A DNA stretch of 32,053 nt, from positions 1-32,053 of the forward strand of contig NZ_JACCPY010000040.1 of the NCBI RefSeq assembly GCF_013426975.1, read 5' to 3'. The translations under genes were made by a program, and so were the position numbers. Each line of letters opens with the position of its first letter. Positions within the stretch are counted from its first letter, which is position 1. Positions 20,776 through 31,225 of this stretch are shown piece by piece. Below the pieces are notes generated by a model. The model had not been told where the DNA came from. It did no database searches and saw only the letters and a list, made by a program, of their open reading frames with translations. Origin of the DNA: Sphaerotilus sulfidivorans. GTDB taxonomy: Bacteria; Pseudomonadota; Gammaproteobacteria; Burkholderiales; Burkholderiaceae_C.

Positions 20776-23679
20776 ATGCCGACTGGCCTGGATGCGCTGC
20801 CCTGCGCGGTGCTGGTCACCGACGGCCAGGGCCTGCTGCAGGAGCTCAATGCCGAGCTGCTGGCCTGGGTCGGCGGCGAGCCGGCCGACTGGATCGGCCG
20901 GCGCATCGAGCTGCTGCTGGTGCCGGCCAGCCGGATCTTCCTGCAGACCCATGTCTGGCCGCTGCTGCTGCATCAGCAGCGGGTGCACGAGCTGCAGCTG
21001 ATGCTGCGCGAGGCCGCCGGCACCCGCCTGCCGGTGCTGCTCAGTGCCCGGTGCACGCAGGACGCGCCTGATCCTGCGGCCCGGCGCTTCACCTGGGTGC
21101 TGTTCCCGGCCCGGGAGCGCCAGCGCTTCGAGGCCGAGCTGGTCCAGGCCCGCCAGCGGCTGCAGCATCTGATCGAGAGCACGGATGCCGGCACCTGGGA
21201 GTGGAATGTGCAGACCGGCGAGCTGCGCCTGAACGAGCGCGGCTGGCGCATTCTCGGCCTGGCGCCGGACGAGGCCCGGCCGCTGCGGCTCGATCACCGC
21301 TTCCGCCTCGAGATCGCCCATCCGGCCGAGCGATCGCGCACGCTGCGCCGGCTGATGCGCCATTTCGCCGGCCGCAGCGAGACTCATGTCGACGAGGTGC
21401 GGCTGCGCCGCCTCGACGGCAGCTGGGTCTGGGTGCAGGAGCGCGGGCGGGTGATCTCGCGCACGCCCGACGGCCAGCCGGAGTGGATGTTCGGCACCCA
21501 CATCGACATCGACCCGATCCAGCGCCAGCAGGAAGCGCTGCGCCGCAGCAAGGCACTGCTGGACCGCACCAACGAGCTGGCGGGTGTCGGCGGCTGGGAA
21601 GTCGACCTGCATGATCCGCGGCAGCCGCTGCTCTACTGGTCCGAGCAGACCTGCCGGATTCACGGCGTGCCACCGGGCTATCAGCCCGCGCTCGACGAGG
21701 CCATCGGCTTCTTCCTGCCCGAGCATCGGCACCGCATCGAGGCAGCGGTGCAGCGCGGCATCACCGAAGGCCTCGGCTGGGATCTGGAGCTGCAGCTGCG
21801 ACGCCGCGACGGTGCGGTGCTGTGGGTGCGTGCGCTCGGCCGGGTGGAGTTCGAGCAGGGTCGGGTGGTGCGACTGATCGGCGCGGTGCAGGACATCAGC
21901 GAACGGGTGCGCGAGCGTGCCGAGCTGCACCAGCTCGCCGCTCAGCTCGCCGAGCAGCATGAGCTGCTGCGGGTGACGCTGCAGTCGATCGGCGATGCGG
22001 TCATCACCACCGATGTCGCGGGCCGGGTGACCTGGCTCAATCCGGTGGCCGAGCGGCTGAGTGGCTGGCTGCAGACCGAGGCCGCCGGCCGGCCGCTGAT
22101 GCAGGTCTTCCAGGCGGTCGACGAGCGCGATCGCCGGCCGCTGCCGGATCCGGTTGTGCCGAGCCTGAATGGTGGCATGGGCGCTGCGGCCGAGACTGGG
22201 GCGCCGCTGCTGATCTCGCGCGATGGCCGCGAGGCCGGCGTCGAGATCTCGGCCGCGGCGATCCGCGGTGCCGACGGCCGTGTGCATGGCGCGGTGCTGG
22301 TCTTCCGCGACGTGACCGAGCAGCGTCGCATGGCCGGCGAGATGAGCTACCGGGCTTCTCACGATGCGCTGACCGGGCTGATCAACCGGATGGAGTTCGA
22401 GGCGCGGCTGGAGCGCACCCGGTTGCGCGCCCAGAGCGAGGGCAGCCACCATGCGCTGCTGTTCATCGATCTGGACCAGTTCAAGCTGGTCAACGATGCC
22501 TGCGGGCATGCGGCCGGCGATCTGCTGCTGCAGCAGGTCTCGCGGCTGATGCGCCAGACGGTGCGCAGCCGCGACACGCTGGCCCGGCTGGGCGGCGACG
22601 AGTTCGCGGTGATTCTCGAGCATTGCGACGAGGCCCAGGCGCAGCGGGTCGCGCATCTGATCTGCGAGCGTTTCGATGCCTTCCGCTTCATCCATGACGA
22701 GCGGCGCTTCCGGGTGGGGGCGAGCGTCGGCCTGGTGCCGCTGGACAGGCGCTGGCGCAGCATCACCGCGCTGATGCAGGCGGCCGATGTGTCCTGCTAC
22801 GCGGCCAAGGAGGCCGGGCGCAACCGGGTGCATGTCTGGTTCGACAGCGACCAGGCGGTGCGCCAGCGCCACGGCGAGATGCGCTGGGCCTCCCGGCTGG
22901 AGCAGGCGCTGGACGAGGACCGCTTCGTGCTGCATGCGCAGCGCATCCTGCCGTGCCGGCCGGAGCCGGCGCAGGCGCGGCCGGCGCTGCATGCCGAGGT
23001 GCTGGTGCGCCTGCGCGAGCCCGATGGCCAGCTGGTGGCGCCTGGCGCCTTCTTGCCCGCGGCCGAGCGCTTCCACCTGGCCTCGCGCATCGACCGGCGG
23101 GTGCTGCAGCTCAGCCTGCAGGCGCTGGGCCGGCAGCCGGCCGCGGCGCCGCCCTGGCTGCTGTCGGTGAACCTGTCGGGCCAGTCGATCGGCGACCGCC
23201 ATTTCTGCCAGGATGTGCTGGACATGCTCGAGCGGGCGGGGCCGTCGATCTGCCGTCAGCTCTGCCTGGAGATCACCGAGACCGCCGCGATCGGCAGCAT
23301 GAGCGAGGCGGCCCGCTTCACCAGCCAGGTGCGCGAGCACGGCGTGCAGGTGGCGCTGGATGACTTCGGCGCCGGTGCCTCCTCCTTCGGCTACCTGAAG
23401 CATCTGACGGTCGACTGGCTCAAGATCGACGGCCAGTTCGTGCGCGACCTGCTGGACGATCCGCTCGACGAAGCGGCCGTGCGTTCCTTCGTCGATGTGG
23501 CGCGGGTCATGGGCCTGGCGACGGTGGCCGAATTCGTCGATCACCCGCAGGTGCTGCAGCGGCTGCAGGCCATGGGTGTGAGCCGGGCGCAGGGTTTCCT
23601 GCTCCATCGGCCCGAGCCGCTCGAGAATCTGCTGGATTCAGTGCCTGAAATGAAGGAATCAGGCCGGCACGAAACTTGA
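20776..23679 (+). CDS. PAS(x4)-GGDEF-EAL cyclic-di-GMP protein, RsbQ partner
   Basis: This 967-aa predicted cytoplasmic protein has no membrane segments. PAS 1 (about residues 5-120) has PASRIFLQTHVWPLL and LPVLLSARC, the signature of PAS domains that accompany RsbQ-like hydrolases. PAS 2 (about 125-260) and PAS 3 (about 265-385) are of the PAS_3 type with WVWVQERGR and LWVRALGRV. PAS 4 (about 395-525) starts SIGDAVITTDVAGRVTWLN. The GGDEF domain has an intact GGDEF at 606-610 and an upstream RSRD that fits the inhibitory I-site, so diguanylate cyclase activity is likely. The EAL domain has EVL (E741 kept), NLSGQS, EITET, DDFGAG, LKIDG and AEFVD, so phosphodiesterase activity is possible. The start MPTGLDALP at 20776 follows the hydrolase stop by 2 bases. 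Confidence 0.93.
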   Translation: MPTGLDALPCAVLVTDGQGLLQELNAELLAWVGGEPADWIGRRIELLLVPASRIFLQTHVWPLLLHQQRVHELQLMLREAAGTRLPVLLSARCTQDAPDPAARRFTWVLFPARERQRFEAELVQARQRLQHLIESTDAGTWEWNVQTGELRLNERGWRILGLAPDEARPLRLDHRFRLEIAHPAERSRTLRRLMRHFAGRSETHVDEVRLRRLDGSWVWVQERGRVISRTPDGQPEWMFGTHIDIDPIQRQQEALRRSKALLDRTNELAGVGGWEVDLHDPRQPLLYWSEQTCRIHGVPPGYQPALDEAIGFFLPEHRHRIEAAVQRGITEGLGWDLELQLRRRDGAVLWVRALGRVEFEQGRVVRLIGAVQDISERVRERAELHQLAAQLAEQHELLRVTLQSIGDAVITTDVAGRVTWLNPVAERLSGWLQTEAAGRPLMQVFQAVDERDRRPLPDPVVPSLNGGMGAAAETGAPLLISRDGREAGVEISAAAIRGADGRVHGAVLVFRDVTEQRRMAGEMSYRASHDALTGLINRMEFEARLERTRLRAQSEGSHHALLFIDLDQFKLVNDACGHAAGDLLLQQVSRLMRQTVRSRDTLARLGGDEFAVILEHCDEAQAQRVAHLICERFDAFRFIHDERRFRVGASVGLVPLDRRWRSITALMQAADVSCYAAKEAGRNRVHVWFDSDQAVRQRHGEMRWASRLEQALDEDRFVLHAQRILPCRPEPAQARPALHAEVLVRLREPDGQLVAPGAFLPAAERFHLASRIDRRVLQLSLQALGRQPAAAPPWLLSVNLSGQSIGDRHFCQDVLDMLERAGPSICRQLCLEITETAAIGSMSEAARFTSQVREHGVQVALDDFGAGASSFGYLKHLTVDWLKIDGQFVRDLLDDPLDEAAVRSFVDVARVMGLATVAEFVDHPQVLQRLQAMGVSRAQGFLLHRPEPLENLLDSVPEMKESGRHET

Positions 23680-23782
23680 ATTGGCCGGGCGACGCGAGGT
23701 ATTCCGTCCATCGAACGCCGGATGTTTTTTCTAGACTGCACAGCATCCGATCTCACGGACCTGCAGTTTCAGGAGAAACCCG

Positions 23783-24496
23783 ATGTTCAAGTCACTGTCG
23801 TCACTGTGCAAGCCCGCCGCGCTGGCTCTGGCCGCGTGCCTGGGCGGGCTGCCGGCACATGCTGCGCCGGCCGGCTTCGAGTCGGGCGACACGCAGGGCT
23901 GGACGGTCAGCGCCGATGGCGTGACGCTGACGGCGCAGGGCAGCTACACCGTCACGCTGACCGACGATCATGACCCGTCGTTTGCCTACACCACCACCGT
24001 CACGCCGGTGAGCGGCGGCTACTTCGGTCTGCTGCAGATGGGCCCGATGCCCGCGACCGGCGCCACCACGCCGGTGAGCCACAGCAGCCAGGCGGAGTTC
24101 ACGCTGGATCTGCCTTCGGCGGCTGGCGACAAGCTGTTCCTGCGTCTGCTGACGGCGGACTATTTCTACTCGGACGCCGGCCCGGGCATTCCGGCCTACG
24201 ACGACAGCGTGTCCGTGGTCTACGACGGCGACACCGCCAATCCCGATGTCTGGCGGGCGTCCGACATCCTGGCGGCCGGCTGGTCGGGCGACTCGGGCTG
24301 GCAGCCTTTTGCGCTGCCGGCCGGCACCCAGCATCTGCAGTTCACGCTGAGCAATCGCTACAGCATCGATGGCAGCAATGCGCCGCTGGTGGCCATCGAC
24401 TTCTCCGTCGCCTCGGTGCCGGAGCCCTCATCCTTCGCGCTGATGGCCCTGGGCCTCGGCGTGCTGGTTCGTGTCAGGTCGCGCCCGCGCGCCTGA
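23783..24496 (+). CDS. PEP-CTERM sorting-domain protein
   Basis: This 237-aa exported protein has a signal peptide (residues 1-27, ending LPAHA) and a mature region of Ser/Thr/Asp/Gly-rich beta-type sequence without a recognised domain. Its C-terminal sorting signal is VPEPSSFALMAL, then a hydrophobic helix and RVRSRPRA. By family knowledge, exosortase EpsH/XrtA-type enzymes process such proteins in species that make exopolysaccharide; the exosortase itself is not in this window. The ATG at 23783 follows a clear CAGGAG ribosome site. The 103-base gap upstream includes an A/T-rich stretch, so it likely has its own promoter; no sigma-54-type site was found. Confidence 0.9.
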   Translation: MFKSLSSLCKPAALALAACLGGLPAHAAPAGFESGDTQGWTVSADGVTLTAQGSYTVTLTDDHDPSFAYTTTVTPVSGGYFGLLQMGPMPATGATTPVSHSSQAEFTLDLPSAAGDKLFLRLLTADYFYSDAGPGIPAYDDSVSVVYDGDTANPDVWRASDILAAGWSGDSGWQPFALPAGTQHLQFTLSNRYSIDGSNAPLVAIDFSVASVPEPSSFALMALGLGVLVRVRSRPRA

Positions 24497-24574
24497 TCGA
24501 TCTTCCGGTCGGTCCCCCTGCCGACCGTCGCTCTTTGTTCTTGCTCTTTTGTCTCTTCAATCCGTACCTTTGAT

Positions 24575-24605
24575 GCCGCTCCCATGCCGGGAGCGGCTTT
24601 TTTTT
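24575..24605 (+). terminator. Rho-independent terminator after the PEP-CTERM gene
   Basis: A perfect 9-base-pair GC-rich stem (24575-24583 with 24589-24597, 5-base loop) is followed by eight T. It lies 79 bases after the PEP-CTERM stop and also separates it from the convergent DUF2177/galU unit. Confidence 0.95.
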
Positions 24606-24640
24606 GGCCTGGATTCCGGGCTGGAACCAGGGGGCTGGAA

Positions 24641-25027
24641 TCAGGGACGTGTGGCCGCGAAGGCGGCCGCGCCGGCAGCGGCGCTGACCAGCGTGCCCCA
24701 GGCGATGTCGACCAGCGCCAGGCGCAGGCTCCAGTGGCGCAGCGTCGCCATGTTGGTCAGGTCGTAGGTGCCGTAGACCAGCAGGCCGATCAGTGCGGCG
24801 CGCAGCACCGCTTCGCCCATCGCGTCGGGCCGGGGCCACAGCAGCAGCGTCACCAGCCCGGCGGGATAGCCGACATAGAACAGCAGCGCCGGCAGCGCAC
24901 GCACCTGCGGCGTCATCAGGTCGCCCAGCTCGCGCACATAGAAGCCGCGCGCCAGCCAGCCCAGCCACAGCGCGTCGAGCACGCCGACGGCCAGCAGCGC
25001 CGCGCCCCAGGCCTTCAGCCACAGCAT
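24641..25027 (-). CDS. DUF2177 family membrane protein
   Basis: This 128-aa protein with about four membrane helices has the DUF2177 pattern: LDALWLGWLARGFYVREL, LPALLFYVGYPAGLV, GLLVYGTYDLTNMATLRHW and LALVDIAWGTLVSA. Function of the family is unknown. The start at 25027 has a good GAGGAAG ribosome site and gives the normal N-terminus; it lies 13 bases after the galU stop, so the two are co-transcribed. A near-duplicated 14-base sequence spans its stop codon (24619-24647). Confidence 0.88.
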   Translation of the reverse strand: MLWLKAWGAALLAVGVLDALWLGWLARGFYVRELGDLMTPQVRALPALLFYVGYPAGLVTLLLWPRPDAMGEAVLRAALIGLLVYGTYDLTNMATLRHWSLRLALVDIAWGTLVSAAAGAAAFAATRP

Positions 25028-25040
25028 CGGGCGATCTTCC

Positions 25041-25919
<879 letters not shown>

Positions 25920-26205
25920 CACGTGTGCGCTCCGTGCTCTTGGCTTGACGTTGCAGAAGAAGGGGAAAGGGGAGAGTGAATGGGCGAGGGAAAGGCAAGA
26001 CTGCTGCCATGCAGTCTGCACCAGAGCCAGGGGGACTGCATGAAAGTTGATCGGCTGCCGCGCGCTGTCGCGCACATCCAGGGGGGAGAAACACTACGCC
26101 ATCCGGCGTATTTCACGAATCGGCCGCGACTTCGACACTGACTCCATTCCAACGCTGCCAACGCAACCCGTCAGCTTCTCAGCCTCTTCCCGGAGTCAAC
26201 CTGTC
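25920..26205. promoter_or_regulatory. Divergent galU/urtA intergenic region
   Basis: The 286 bases hold the promoters of both genes, but no hexamer pair stood out by eye, nor a sigma-54/NtrC-like TGGC-N-TTGC site. A short dyad TACGCC-ATCC-GGCGTA (26095-26110) lies about 95 bases before urtA and could be a binding site. The urtA ribosome site is CCCGGAG, about 10 bases before the ATG. Confidence 0.4.
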
Positions 26206-27483
26206 ATGCAAGCTTCCCGTCGCTCCTTTGCCGCCAAGCTCAGCGCCGTCGCCCTGGGCGTCGCCGTGACCACGCTGCCGATGCTGGCCCAGGCCGCCGA
26301 CACCATCAAGGTCGGCATCCTGCACAGCCTGTCGGGCACGATGGCCATCTCGGAGACCGTCCTGAAGGACGTCGCGCTGATGACGATCGACGAGATCAAC
26401 GCCAAGGGCGGCGTGCTGGGCAAGAAGCTCGAGCCGGTCGTGGTCGATCCGGCCTCCAACTGGCCGCTGTTCGCCGAAAAGGCCAAGCAGCTGATCGACC
26501 AGGACAAGGTTGCCGTGACCTTCGGCTGCTGGACCTCGGTGTCGCGCAAGTCGGTGCTGCCGGTGTTCGAAGAGAAGAACTCGCTGCTGTTCTACCCGGT
26601 GCAGTACGAAGGTGAAGAGCTGTCGAAGAACGTGTTCTACACCGGTGCCGCGCCGAACCAGCAGGCCATCCCCGCGGTGGAATACCTGATGAGCAAGGAC
26701 GGCGGCTCGGCCAAGCGCTTCGTGCTGCTGGGCACCGACTACGTCTACCCGCGCACGACCAACAAGATCCTGCGCGCCTTCCTGAAGTCCAAGGGCATCC
26801 CCGAGTCGGACATCATGGAGGAGTACACCCCCTTCGGTCACTCCGACTACCAGTCGATCATCGCCAAGATCAAGAAGTTCTCCAGCGAAGGCAAGAAGAC
26901 CGCGGTGGTCTCGACCATCAACGGCGACTCCAACGTGCCCTTCTACAAGGAACTGGGCAACCAGGGCCTGAAGGCGACCGACGTGCCGGTGGTGGCCTTC
27001 TCGGTGGGTGAGGAAGAGCTGCGCGGCGTGGACACCAAGCCGCTGGTGGGTCACCTGGCCGCATGGAACTACTTCATGTCGATCAAGAACCCGACCAACG
27101 CGGCGTTCATCAAGCAGTGGAGCGACTACGCCAAGGCCAAGAACATCGCCGGCCACAAGGACAAGCCGCTGACCAACGACCCGATGGAAGCCACCTACAT
27201 CGGCATCAAGATGTGGGCGCAGGCGGTCGAGAAGGCCAAGTCCACCGACACCGACAAGGTCATCGCCGCGATGGCCGGCCAGACCGTGAAGGCCCCGGGC
27301 GGCTTCACGTCCACGATGGACAAGGAAAACCACCACCTGCACAAGCCGGTCTTCATCGGCGAGATCAAGGCGGATGGCCAGTTCAACGTGGTCTGGAAGA
27401 CCCCGGGCCCGGTGGTCGCCGATCCGTGGAGCGACTACATCGCCGAGAACAAGGGCAAGAAGAACGTGCCTGAGAAGAAGTGA
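26206..27483 (+). CDS. urtA: Urea ABC transporter substrate-binding protein
   Basis: This 425-aa periplasmic binding protein has a Sec-type signal peptide (MQASRRSFAAKL to AQA, about 31 residues). The mature start is IKVGILHSLSGTMAISETV. UrtA-specific segments are VVDPASNWPLFAEKAKQL, FGCWTSVSRKSVLPVFEE, LLFYPVQYEGEE, YVYPRTTNKILRAFL and DPMEATYIGIKMWAQAVE. It delivers urea to UrtBC. Codon choice is the most expression-optimised of the window (many AAG, GAA and CTG), which suits an abundant binding protein. The start was chosen at the signal peptide; the upstream frame to 26047 is not conserved-looking. Confidence 0.98.
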   Translation: MQASRRSFAAKLSAVALGVAVTTLPMLAQAADTIKVGILHSLSGTMAISETVLKDVALMTIDEINAKGGVLGKKLEPVVVDPASNWPLFAEKAKQLIDQDKVAVTFGCWTSVSRKSVLPVFEEKNSLLFYPVQYEGEELSKNVFYTGAAPNQQAIPAVEYLMSKDGGSAKRFVLLGTDYVYPRTTNKILRAFLKSKGIPESDIMEEYTPFGHSDYQSIIAKIKKFSSEGKKTAVVSTINGDSNVPFYKELGNQGLKATDVPVVAFSVGEEELRGVDTKPLVGHLAAWNYFMSIKNPTNAAFIKQWSDYAKAKNIAGHKDKPLTNDPMEATYIGIKMWAQAVEKAKSTDTDKVIAAMAGQTVKAPGGFTSTMDKENHHLHKPVFIGEIKADGQFNVVWKTPGPVVADPWSDYIAENKGKKNVPEKK

Positions 27484-27502
27484 TGTGAGCCGCGGAGGGG
27501 AA

Positions 27503-27600
27503 CCCCCTCCCAACCCTCCCCCGCTGGGGGAGGGCTCAACTCAAGTCAAGCCATCCTCCTCTGTCTTTCTCCTCCCCCAGCGGGGGAGGTCGGGAGGGGG
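27503..27600. repeat. Pair of inverted REP-like palindromic units between urtA and urtB
   Basis: Unit 1 (27503-27534) contains a perfect 9-base hairpin (27514-27522 with 27526-27534). Unit 2 (27571-27600) is nearly its reverse complement and has an 8-base hairpin (27571-27578 with 27582-27589). The two units face each other across about 36 bases, like a BIME. They start 20 bases after the urtA stop and could stabilise urtA mRNA or dampen read-through into urtB. Confidence 0.8.
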
Positions 27601-27629
27601 TCTTCGCACGCTGTGACCCTGCAACCCCC

Positions 27630-29186
27630 GTGACCCACCTGCGAACACTCCTCCTTCTGGTCATGGCCCTCCTGGCGCCTGTCGCCCACGCGCTGACGCC
27701 TGACCAGGCCGCCGCCATCGCCATCGGCGACACCGATTCCCGCATCGCGGCGCTGAACAAGTCCGCCGCCGACGCCGACCCCGAGCTGGCCCCCTTCGTG
27801 CGCGCCCTGCTGGACGGCGAAGTCAAGACCGCCGACGGCAAGGTCTACGTCGTCCAGGGCGACAAGACGGCGCCCGACACCGCCGAAGACGTCATCAACA
27901 ACAACCGCATGCGCGGCGCGCTCGAAGCCGCGCTGGGCGCGCTCAAGCTGGTCTCGCCCGACGCCAAGGTGCGCGCCGAGGCGGTCGAGGAGTTGCGCAA
28001 GCAGTCGCTCGACGAGGCGCAGCTGCCGCTGATCGAGAAGGCCTGGGCCGCCGAGAGCGATGCGGGCCTGAAGTCGCGGTTGGCGCTGATGCGCGCCACG
28101 ATCCTGGTCTCGTCGTCCGATGTCGCCAAGCGCCTGGCTGCGGCGCAGGCCTTGTCCGCCAGCAGCGAGCCGGCCGTGAAGAGCCTGCTGCAGGAGCGCC
28201 TGGCCCCGGGCGTCGAGACGGACCCGGCGGTGCGCGGCGCGCTGATGACGGCGCTGGACGCGGTCGAGGGTCGTCTGGCCTGGGGCGAGCGGCTGGGCGT
28301 GCTGTTCACCGGCGCCAGCCTGGGCTCGATCCTGCTGCTGGTGGCGCTGGGCCTGGCGATCACCTATGGCCTGATGGGCGTGATCAACATGGCGCACGGC
28401 GAGCTGATGATGATCGGCGCCTACGCCACCTTCGTGGTGCAGAACCTGTTCCGGCAGTACCTGCCCGGGGCCTTCGACTGGTACATCGTGCTGGCGATTC
28501 CGGTGTCCTTCCTGGTGTCGGCGCTGGTGGGTGCGGCACTCGAGCGCAGCGTGATCCGCTGGCTCTACGGCCGCCCGCTTGAGACCTTGCTGGCCACCTG
28601 GGGCATCTCGCTGGTGCTGATGCAGGGCGTGCGCAGCCTGTTCGGCGCGCAGAACGTCGCGGTCGAGAACCCGGCGTGGCTGTCGGGCGGCGTGCAGGTG
28701 ATGTCGAACCTGATCCTGCCCTACAACCGGCTGGCCATCATCGCCTTCGCCTTCCTGGTGCTGGCGGGCGTGACGCTGATGATCAACAGGACGCGCCTGG
28801 GCCTGTTCGTGCGCGGTGTCACCCAGAACCGCCGCATGGCCGCCTGCGTCGGCATCCCGACCGCACGCATCGACACCTATGCCTTCAGCCTCGGCGCGGG
28901 CATCGCCGGTCTGGCGGGCTGCGCGCTCAGCCAGGTCGGCAACGTCGGGCCCGATCTGGGCCAGGGCTACATCGTCGACGCCTTCATGGTGGTGGTCACC
29001 GGTGGCGTGGGCCAGCTTGCCGGCACGGTCTACGCCGCGCTGGGCCTGGGTGTGCTCAACAAGTTCCTCGAGGGCTTCGCCGGCGCGGTGCTGGCCAAGA
29101 TCATGGTGCTGGTGTGCATCGTGATCTTCATCCAGAAACGTCCGCAAGGCCTGTTCGCCATGAAGGGCCGGAGTGCCGAAGCATGA
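27630..29186 (+). CDS. urtB: Urea ABC transporter permease UrtB
   Basis: This 518-aa inner-membrane permease starts with GTG at 27630. It has a signal-like N-terminus (LLLLVMALLAPVAHA), then the extra periplasmic helical region typical of UrtB (about residues 22-215, with NNNRMRGALEAALGALKL). The LivH-like permease core follows, with ITYGLMGVINMAHGELMMIGAYA, TWGISLVLMQGVRSLFGAQN and RMAACVGIPTARIDTYAF. It pairs with UrtC to form the channel. The stop overlaps the urtC start (ATGA, 29183-29186). It is 146 bases after urtA, a gap filled largely by the REP-like pair. Confidence 0.97.
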   Translation: MTHLRTLLLLVMALLAPVAHALTPDQAAAIAIGDTDSRIAALNKSAADADPELAPFVRALLDGEVKTADGKVYVVQGDKTAPDTAEDVINNNRMRGALEAALGALKLVSPDAKVRAEAVEELRKQSLDEAQLPLIEKAWAAESDAGLKSRLALMRATILVSSSDVAKRLAAAQALSASSEPAVKSLLQERLAPGVETDPAVRGALMTALDAVEGRLAWGERLGVLFTGASLGSILLLVALGLAITYGLMGVINMAHGELMMIGAYATFVVQNLFRQYLPGAFDWYIVLAIPVSFLVSALVGAALERSVIRWLYGRPLETLLATWGISLVLMQGVRSLFGAQNVAVENPAWLSGGVQVMSNLILPYNRLAIIAFAFLVLAGVTLMINRTRLGLFVRGVTQNRRMAACVGIPTARIDTYAFSLGAGIAGLAGCALSQVGNVGPDLGQGYIVDAFMVVVTGGVGQLAGTVYAALGLGVLNKFLEGFAGAVLAKIMVLVCIVIFIQKRPQGLFAMKGRSAEA

Positions 29187-30315
29187 GTGCCATCCCGATG
29201 ACTTCTTCCCTGGACCTGACGCCGCGCCGCGGCCTGCTGCTCGGCCCGAAGGGCTGGGCGGCGGTGATGGCCGCCGCCATCACCGTGACGGTGCTGGCGC
29301 CGCTGCTCAACCTGGTGGTGCCTGAAGGCCACGCCTTCCATCTCAGCGACTACGCGGTGGCACTGATCGGAAAGATCATGTGCTACGCCATCTGCGCGCT
29401 GGCGATGGACCTGATCTGGGGCTACACCGGCATCCTGAGCCTGGGCCACGGCCTGTTCTTCGCGCTGGGCGGCTACGGCATGGGCATGTACCTGATGCGC
29501 CAGATCGGCCGCGACGGCAACTACAAGAGCGATCTGCCTGACTTCATGGTCTTCCTCGACTGGAAGGAGCTGCCCTGGGCCTGGACCTTCTCGGACAGCT
29601 TCCTGTTCCAGATGGCGATGGTGGTGCTGGTGCCGGGGCTGCTGGCGCTGGTCTTCGGCTTCTTCGCCTTCCGCAGCCGCATCAAGGGCGTGTACTTCTC
29701 GATCATCACGCAGGCGATGACCTTCGCGGCGATGCTGCTGTTCTTCCGCAACGAGACCGGCTTCGGCGGCAACAACGGCTTCACCGACTTCAAGCGCATC
29801 CTGGGCGTGCCGATCGCGCTGCCCGAGACCCGGATGATGCTGTTCGTGCTGACCGGCCTGACGCTGATCGGCTTCTACCTGATGGCCCGCTGGATCGTGC
29901 ACAGCAAGTTCGGCCGGGTGCTGCAGGCGATCCGCGACGCCGAGAGCCGGGTGATGTTCACCGGCTACGACCCGCTGGCCTACAAGCTGGCGATCTGGAC
30001 GCTGTCGGCGGTGATGTGCGCGGTGGCCGGGGCGCTCTATGTGCCGCAGGTCGGCATCATCAATCCCGGCGAGATGAGCGCCGCGGCCTCGATCGAGATC
30101 GCGATCTGGGCGGCGGTGGGCGGGCGCGCCACGCTGATCGGCCCGATCCTGGGCGCCTTCTTCGTCAACGGCGCCAAGAGCTGGTTCACCCAGGTCTTCC
30201 CGGAGTTCTGGCTGTATTTCCTCGGCGCGCTGTTCATCGCGGTGACGCTGTTCCTGCCGCAGGGCATCGTCGGCCTGTTCGACAAGTTCTCGTCCAAGAA
30301 GAAGGAGACCCGCGC

Positions 30316-30319
<4 letters not shown>
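29183..30319 (+). CDS. urtC: Urea ABC transporter permease UrtC
   Basis: This 378-aa LivM-type permease has a short N-terminal arm (MSAIPMTSSLDLTPRRG) followed by about ten membrane segments. Family motifs are DLIWGYTGILSLGHGLFFALG, FRSRIKGVYFSIITQAMT, ETGFGGNNGFTDFK and LQAIRDAESRVMFTGYDP. The start was fixed by the ATGA overlap with urtB; the longer in-frame upstream reading is a shadow of urtB. Its stop overlaps the urtD start in the same ATGA way, so urtB-C-D are coupled. Confidence 0.97.
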
Positions 30320-31194
<875 letters not shown>

Positions 31195-31225
31195 CGCCCA
31201 GATTCATCAGGAAAGAAGCGACGCG

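Noticed and set aside
20632-23607. 991-codon open frame on the minus strand opposite the GGDEF-EAL gene
   Set aside because: Shadow of the plus-strand gene; no motifs.
23680-23782. Sigma-54 promoter of the kind found before other PEP-CTERM genes
   Set aside because: A TGGC occurs at the start of the gap but the matching TTGC half is absent at the right distance.
24619-24647. Two adjacent near-identical 14-base repeats around the DUF2177 stop
   Set aside because: Only two short imperfect copies; too little to call a functional repeat.
25920-26205. NtrC/sigma-54 promoter for urtA
   Set aside because: I looked for TGGC-N-TTGC type spacing and found no acceptable match.
27503-27600. CRISPR-like repeats
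   Set aside because: Only two units, in inverted orientation, with no regular spacer; they fit a REP/BIME element.
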